The notes under the pieces were generated by a model that saw only the letters and a list, made by a program, of their open reading frames with translations, had not been told where the DNA came from and searched no databases. Of a DNA stretch of 64,000 bases, positions 60,901 through 64,000 are shown one piece after another. Each line of letters starts with the position of its first letter. Within the stretch, counting starts at the first letter, position 1. This stretch comes from Chloroflexota bacterium. Its GTDB lineage: Bacteria > Chloroflexota > Anaerolineae > Promineifilales > Promineifilaceae. The position numbers and the translations under genes were made by a program. The stretch covers positions 1 to 64,000 of the forward strand of contig JACTMP010000061.1 of the NCBI GenBank assembly GCA_014584575.1. Direction: 5' to 3'.

Positions 60901-60971
60901 GAGCGAACGCTTCACGTTGAGCCAACTTTTTTTGCCCTTTGTAACAAAAGAGTAAGGCACGGATATAACCC

Positions 60972-63386
60972 ATGAACTCTCAAAACAACAAAACCCATCC
61001 TGTTCGCTCTCGGAGATTTATGCTCCTGTTTGGTCTGGTCATTATGATTCTTGTTCTCAGCCAACAACTGTTAGCCGTTCACGCCTATGCTGGAAGCTAT
61101 GCGCTGGATTTTGATGGTACAACGGATAGCGTTTTCGTAGGCAGGACGGTCGATATCATGGGAACTCCCACCTGGGTCACGACCAAAACAGTTAGCCTCT
61201 GGCTACGGCCGTTAGGCGTTTATGATTGTACTCCTACATTCCCAGGTCCGGGGCGTTGTGATGCTGTTTTGGGGGATACTCCGCGCTGGTGGGGAATTTC
61301 TCGAGGCGTTGATTTCTTTGGCGCGGACAGGATTTGGGTCTGGAACTGGGATGGTAACCCGGACGCCATTGGCATTACATACACAGTTGGTGAATGGATG
61401 CACGTGGCTTTAGTCCACGGTGGGGGCAGGTTGCGTGCGTATAAAAACGGTATTCTGGTTGGCGATATTGCCAGTGGGGCAACTCAACAGCCTGGTACAG
61501 GTGCGCCGCCCGATTTCTACTTTGGTGGTTTCGTTGAAGCCTCGACGCCTTATTTTTTTGAGGGACAGCTTGATGAGCTGCAAATCTGGAATGTGGCCCG
61601 TACCGCAGATGAAATCCGGCGAGATATGTATCGCACGTTAACGGGTTCTGAGCCGGGTTTGCGGGCGTATTTTCGCATGACTGATGGTACGGGCTTAACG
61701 GTAACGGATGATTCTGGAAATGGTTTCAACGGTACTATGAGGGATGGTTGGCCTAGTTGCCCAAGTTGCCCGCCGCCGAATGGTACCTACCCGCTGTGGG
61801 TCGCATCCGGTGCATTTGCCGGGCCGCGCATGGCGTTGGATTTTGATGGGGTGGATGATTTTGTGGATGTGGTCAGTGATGCAGACACTGTGATTGGCAC
61901 TGGTTGGGCGGGGACAAAGACGGCCGAAGTGTGGGTGAGGCCAACTACCACGGGTATTGTCACCAACACGGCCGTGCAAGGCGACCTGATCATCGGTGGT
62001 ACACAATGGGGTATTTCCCAGGCGAACATCAGTAGTGAGGACCGGTTGTGGCTATGGAACAACGATGGCGACGAAGACCGGATTGGCCTGCCCTACACCG
62101 TCGGCGAATGGACGCACCTGGCGCTGGTGCATGATGGGGGGGTGTTGACGGTGTATCAAGACGGCCGTGCGGCCGGCAGCATCACCAGTGGCAACACCAT
62201 CAGCGACACTGTATTGACGATAGGCGGCCGTTCTGTCGGCAACTATTTTCAGGGGCAGCTTGACGAATTGCGCCTCTGGAACACCGCCCGATCCGCTGCC
62301 CAAATCCTGGCAAACGCCTACCAGACGGTAGCACCAGACGAGAGTGGGCTGGCGGCTTATTATCGCTTTGACCAGCAAAATCAGACGGGGCAAACGGAAG
62401 TGGTGGATTCTTCGGGTAATGGCCATCATGCCACCATGACCAACATGACGCCCAACGGCGACTGGGTGGCCTCCACTGCCTTTAACACCTGGATTGGCGG
62501 CGACAGCCAGATATGGAGCAGCGGTGGCAATTGGAGTCGGTATGCTACCACCGATACCCGATTGGGCATTACCCGCTACCCTAACAGCTATTCCGCCACC
62601 GTCACCATGACCACGACTATTCTCGATGCGGTTTTGTCGCCGAACGCTGACCTGGTGGTGGACGATACGTTGACCGTCAATGAGCGACTGATTGGCCCAG
62701 GCCACGTCACCGTCAATGGCAATCTGTTCAATGTGAGCCACATGGACGTAGCCACAGTTACCGTAGCGTCCGGGGCGCTTCTGGAAGTGCAGAATGGGGG
62801 TGTGTTGACAGTTACCGAGGTGCTGGAAAACAATGGCACCTTACGCCAGACTCAACCAGTTTCCGGCAGCGTCGCCAGCTTCTTTGACACGGGCGCTTAT
62901 GGTGGGGTGCAGATTGACAGCAATGGGCAAAACCTGGGTAATACGGTGGTCAGCATTCGGGGTAATCAAAATTGCACCAACGTGCCTGACGAAACCGTCC
63001 GGCGTTGCTTTGACATTGCGCCTGAATTGTCGCCCACCATCGGCATATCCATCACCTTTGCCTTTGCCGATGATGAACTGCCTCTGGTGATGGATTGCAA
63101 CACCCTAAATGTGTATCACTGGAATGGCAGTGGTTGGGATGTCATTACGCCTACCGTCCGTACTTGCAGTTCACCGCTGAGTTTCATTACTGTAGAGGGC
63201 GTCACCGACTTTTCGCCCTTTGTTTTGCGTTCGCCCAATTCACCTACGGCCGTGACCTTGCACTCCTTCTCTATGGACACCCCTGTTGACGCCATGCAGT
63301 TGGCGCCCATCATCCTTTTCTTGATGATGATAACCGGGTTTGTTATGTGGCAGCATTCCCGGCGCCGCGCCCAAAGTGTTCGTTGA
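60972..63386 (+). CDS. Secreted protein with two LamG-type lectin domains and C-terminal anchor
   Basis: The 804-residue protein has a signal peptide with the hydrophobic core at about 14-37, then two LamG/concanavalin-like domains starting Y-A-L-D-F-D-G (about 42-250) and M-A-L-D-F-D-G-V-D-D (about 280-480). Each contains the pattern V-G-E-W-[MT]-H-[VL]-A-L-V-H and F-x-G-Q-L-D-E-L. A beta-rich region follows, then P-T-A-V-T-L-H-S-F, one C-terminal helix and S-R-R-R. The C-terminal plan is the same as in the preceding gene, so both may be exported and anchored the same way. Glycan binding is likely from the domains; no enzyme motif is seen. Confidence 0.82.
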   Translation: MNSQNNKTHPVRSRRFMLLFGLVIMILVLSQQLLAVHAYAGSYALDFDGTTDSVFVGRTVDIMGTPTWVTTKTVSLWLRPLGVYDCTPTFPGPGRCDAVLGDTPRWWGISRGVDFFGADRIWVWNWDGNPDAIGITYTVGEWMHVALVHGGGRLRAYKNGILVGDIASGATQQPGTGAPPDFYFGGFVEASTPYFFEGQLDELQIWNVARTADEIRRDMYRTLTGSEPGLRAYFRMTDGTGLTVTDDSGNGFNGTMRDGWPSCPSCPPPNGTYPLWVASGAFAGPRMALDFDGVDDFVDVVSDADTVIGTGWAGTKTAEVWVRPTTTGIVTNTAVQGDLIIGGTQWGISQANISSEDRLWLWNNDGDEDRIGLPYTVGEWTHLALVHDGGVLTVYQDGRAAGSITSGNTISDTVLTIGGRSVGNYFQGQLDELRLWNTARSAAQILANAYQTVAPDESGLAAYYRFDQQNQTGQTEVVDSSGNGHHATMTNMTPNGDWVASTAFNTWIGGDSQIWSSGGNWSRYATTDTRLGITRYPNSYSATVTMTTTILDAVLSPNADLVVDDTLTVNERLIGPGHVTVNGNLFNVSHMDVATVTVASGALLEVQNGGVLTVTEVLENNGTLRQTQPVSGSVASFFDTGAYGGVQIDSNGQNLGNTVVSIRGNQNCTNVPDETVRRCFDIAPELSPTIGISITFAFADDELPLVMDCNTLNVYHWNGSGWDVITPTVRTCSSPLSFITVEGVTDFSPFVLRSPNSPTAVTLHSFSMDTPVDAMQLAPIILFLMMITGFVMWQHSRRRAQSVR

Positions 63387-63428
63387 GGGCTATAATAGCG
63401 CTGAAGTTTTTTTTGAATAGTTTCAATG

Positions 63429-63478
63429 CCAGCCTTCGTCGGCTACAAATAGTCAGCGAAGGCTGGTTTTGCCTTTTG
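63429..63478 (+). terminator. Terminator-like hairpin after the LamG gene
   Basis: A 10-bp perfect stem (63429-63438 with 63457-63466, CCAGCCTTCG arms) with an 18-nt loop is followed by TTTTGCCTTTTG. It lies 43 bp after the stop. The T-tract is interrupted, so it is less certain than the one at 58859. Confidence 0.65.
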
Positions 63479-63567
63479 TTACGGCAAGTTTGATCCCCGG
63501 GTTTTCTTTCCCCATATTCCCAACCTTCACCCTCTACTTTCATCCGCCATTTAATGACATTCCTCAG

Positions 63568-63596
63568 TTTTCGATAGGCGGCACGGCCGTTATAAT
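63568..63596 (+). promoter_or_regulatory. Candidate promoter for the CBS gene, with ACGGCCGT in the spacer
   Basis: A TATAAT at 63591-63596 has a weak -35 (TTTTCG) 17 bases upstream. The octamer ACGGCCGT (63583-63590) ends directly at the -10. The distance from the -10 to the CBS start codon is 59 bases. The -10 is perfect; the -35 matches poorly. Confidence 0.4.
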
Positions 63597-63655
63597 GACG
63601 CCTGTTAACATTCCTAACCCCACGATAGTTTAATGAACCACAAGCGAGGGCACAG

Positions 63656-64000
63656 ATGAAAATTAGCAACATTCTTATGACCAAAAGCCACCAGTTAATC
63701 ACCGTCCGGCCAGAGCAGACGGTGGCCGAGGTGGTGAACCTGTTTCGGATGCACAACATTGGCGCGTTGCCGGTAGTCACGGCCGACGGCCGTCTGGTTG
63801 GCATCCTTTCCGAACGGGACATCGTGCGCCGGTTGCCGGAATTTGAGCAAATCCTGGCAACGCCGGTGCAGATGTTGATGACCAGAGAGGTAATCACGGC
63901 CGTGCCCGATGATGACCTGATGTCCGTGGCCCACACCATGACCGAACGCCGCTTTCGCCATTTGCCGGTGCTGGAAGACGGCCGTCTCATCGGTATCATC
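63656..64000 (+). CDS. CBS-pair domain protein, 3' end outside the window
   Basis: An open frame of 115 codons runs from ATG 63656 (GAGGG upstream) to the window edge with no stop. It encodes two CBS motifs: I-L-M-T-K-S-H-Q-L-I-T-V with L-P-V-V-T-A-D-G-R-L-V-G-I-L-S-E-R-D, then L-M-T-R-E-V-I-T-A-V with L-P-V-L-E-D-G-R-L-I-G-I-I. CBS pairs bind adenine nucleotides and regulate a partner domain or protein. Whether it is a stand-alone CBS protein or a longer fusion cannot be seen. Confidence 0.88.
   Translation, partial: MKISNILMTKSHQLITVRPEQTVAEVVNLFRMHNIGALPVVTADGRLVGILSERDIVRRLPEFEQILATPVQMLMTREVITAVPDDDLMSVAHTMTERRFRHLPVLEDGRLIGII

Larger units (their letters stand above)
1230..63985. repeat. 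Dispersed highly iterated palindrome ACGGCCGT
   Basis: Counting by eye gives about 105-110 copies of the octamer, spread over almost all genes and several gaps (first 1230-1237, last 63978-63985). It is its own reverse complement, so both strands carry it equally. Flanking bases vary, so it is not part of a longer repeat. Many near copies (GCGGCCGT, TCGGCCGT, ACGGCCGA) also occur. Confidence 0.95.

Noticed and set aside
63343..63999. Minus-strand open frame at the right end
   Set aside because: The plus strand here encodes two clear CBS motifs with a ribosome binding site; the reverse frame has none and runs through the terminator.
1..64000. tRNA, rRNA or riboswitch genes
   Set aside because: No cloverleaf, rRNA stretch or known riboswitch core was recognised by reading; a covariance-model search would be needed to be certain.

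Overview
The window looks like a chromosomal segment of a Chloroflexota bacterium, probably Anaerolineae-like. The reasons are secreted proteins with Thr/Pro-rich linkers and one C-terminal membrane anchor, CSLREA and LamG surface proteins, frequent GTG/TTG starts and moderate GC. This assignment is inference. One feature runs through everything: the 8-bp palindrome ACGGCCGT occurs just over 100 times by eye (about one per 600 bp), where about one copy would be expected by chance. It leaves TAV, [NDH]GR and RP peptides in most proteins.

Layout. 1-4.2 kb (minus strand): the first codons of a gene leaving the window, a PQQ-type beta-propeller protein and a lipoprotein. 4.6-9.0 kb: two membrane-anchored BNR/sialidase-like proteins. 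9.0-37.6 kb: a large plus-strand surface-glycan cluster with an ABC exporter (Wzm/Wzt type), sulfotransferases, many GT2/GT4 glycosyltransferases, an asparagine-synthase homologue lacking the catalytic Cys, a flavoprotein, a sugar epimerase and an O-antigen-ligase-like protein. 37.7-39.1 kb: one convergent secreted CBM9/DNRLRE-like protein. 39.3-53.8 kb: a second half with an acyl carrier protein, an AMP-forming ligase, asparagine synthetase and a NAD-synthase-like protein, interrupted by a toxin-antitoxin island, then more transferases and WecB. 53.9-58.9 kb: initiating sugar-phosphate transferase, heptose genes (hddA, gmhA) and a tyrosine autokinase, closed by a rho-independent terminator. 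59.1-63.4 kb: two secreted repeat/lectin proteins. 63.66 kb to the end: a truncated CBS-pair protein.

The most interesting system is at 26.0-32.9 kb. A PltE/RedW-type acyl-CoA dehydrogenase (candidate base Glu244) is followed by a stand-alone adenylation domain whose ten-residue code reads DLFYLALVCK, the L-proline type of pyoluteorin/prodigiosin pathways. A stand-alone carrier protein follows, fused by a TAATG overlap to a membrane acyltransferase, beside two further acyltransferase paralogues (a fourth lies at 46 kb). I infer that proline is loaded on the carrier, oxidised towards pyrrole-2-carboxyl (or a dehydroprolyl group), and transferred to a surface glycan. I know of no described glycan-tailoring system of this kind.

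A second unusual layer is in the gene junctions. At least fifteen carry strong inverted repeats of several sequence families between the stop codon and the next start. Several of the genes that follow have no visible Shine-Dalgarno sequence.
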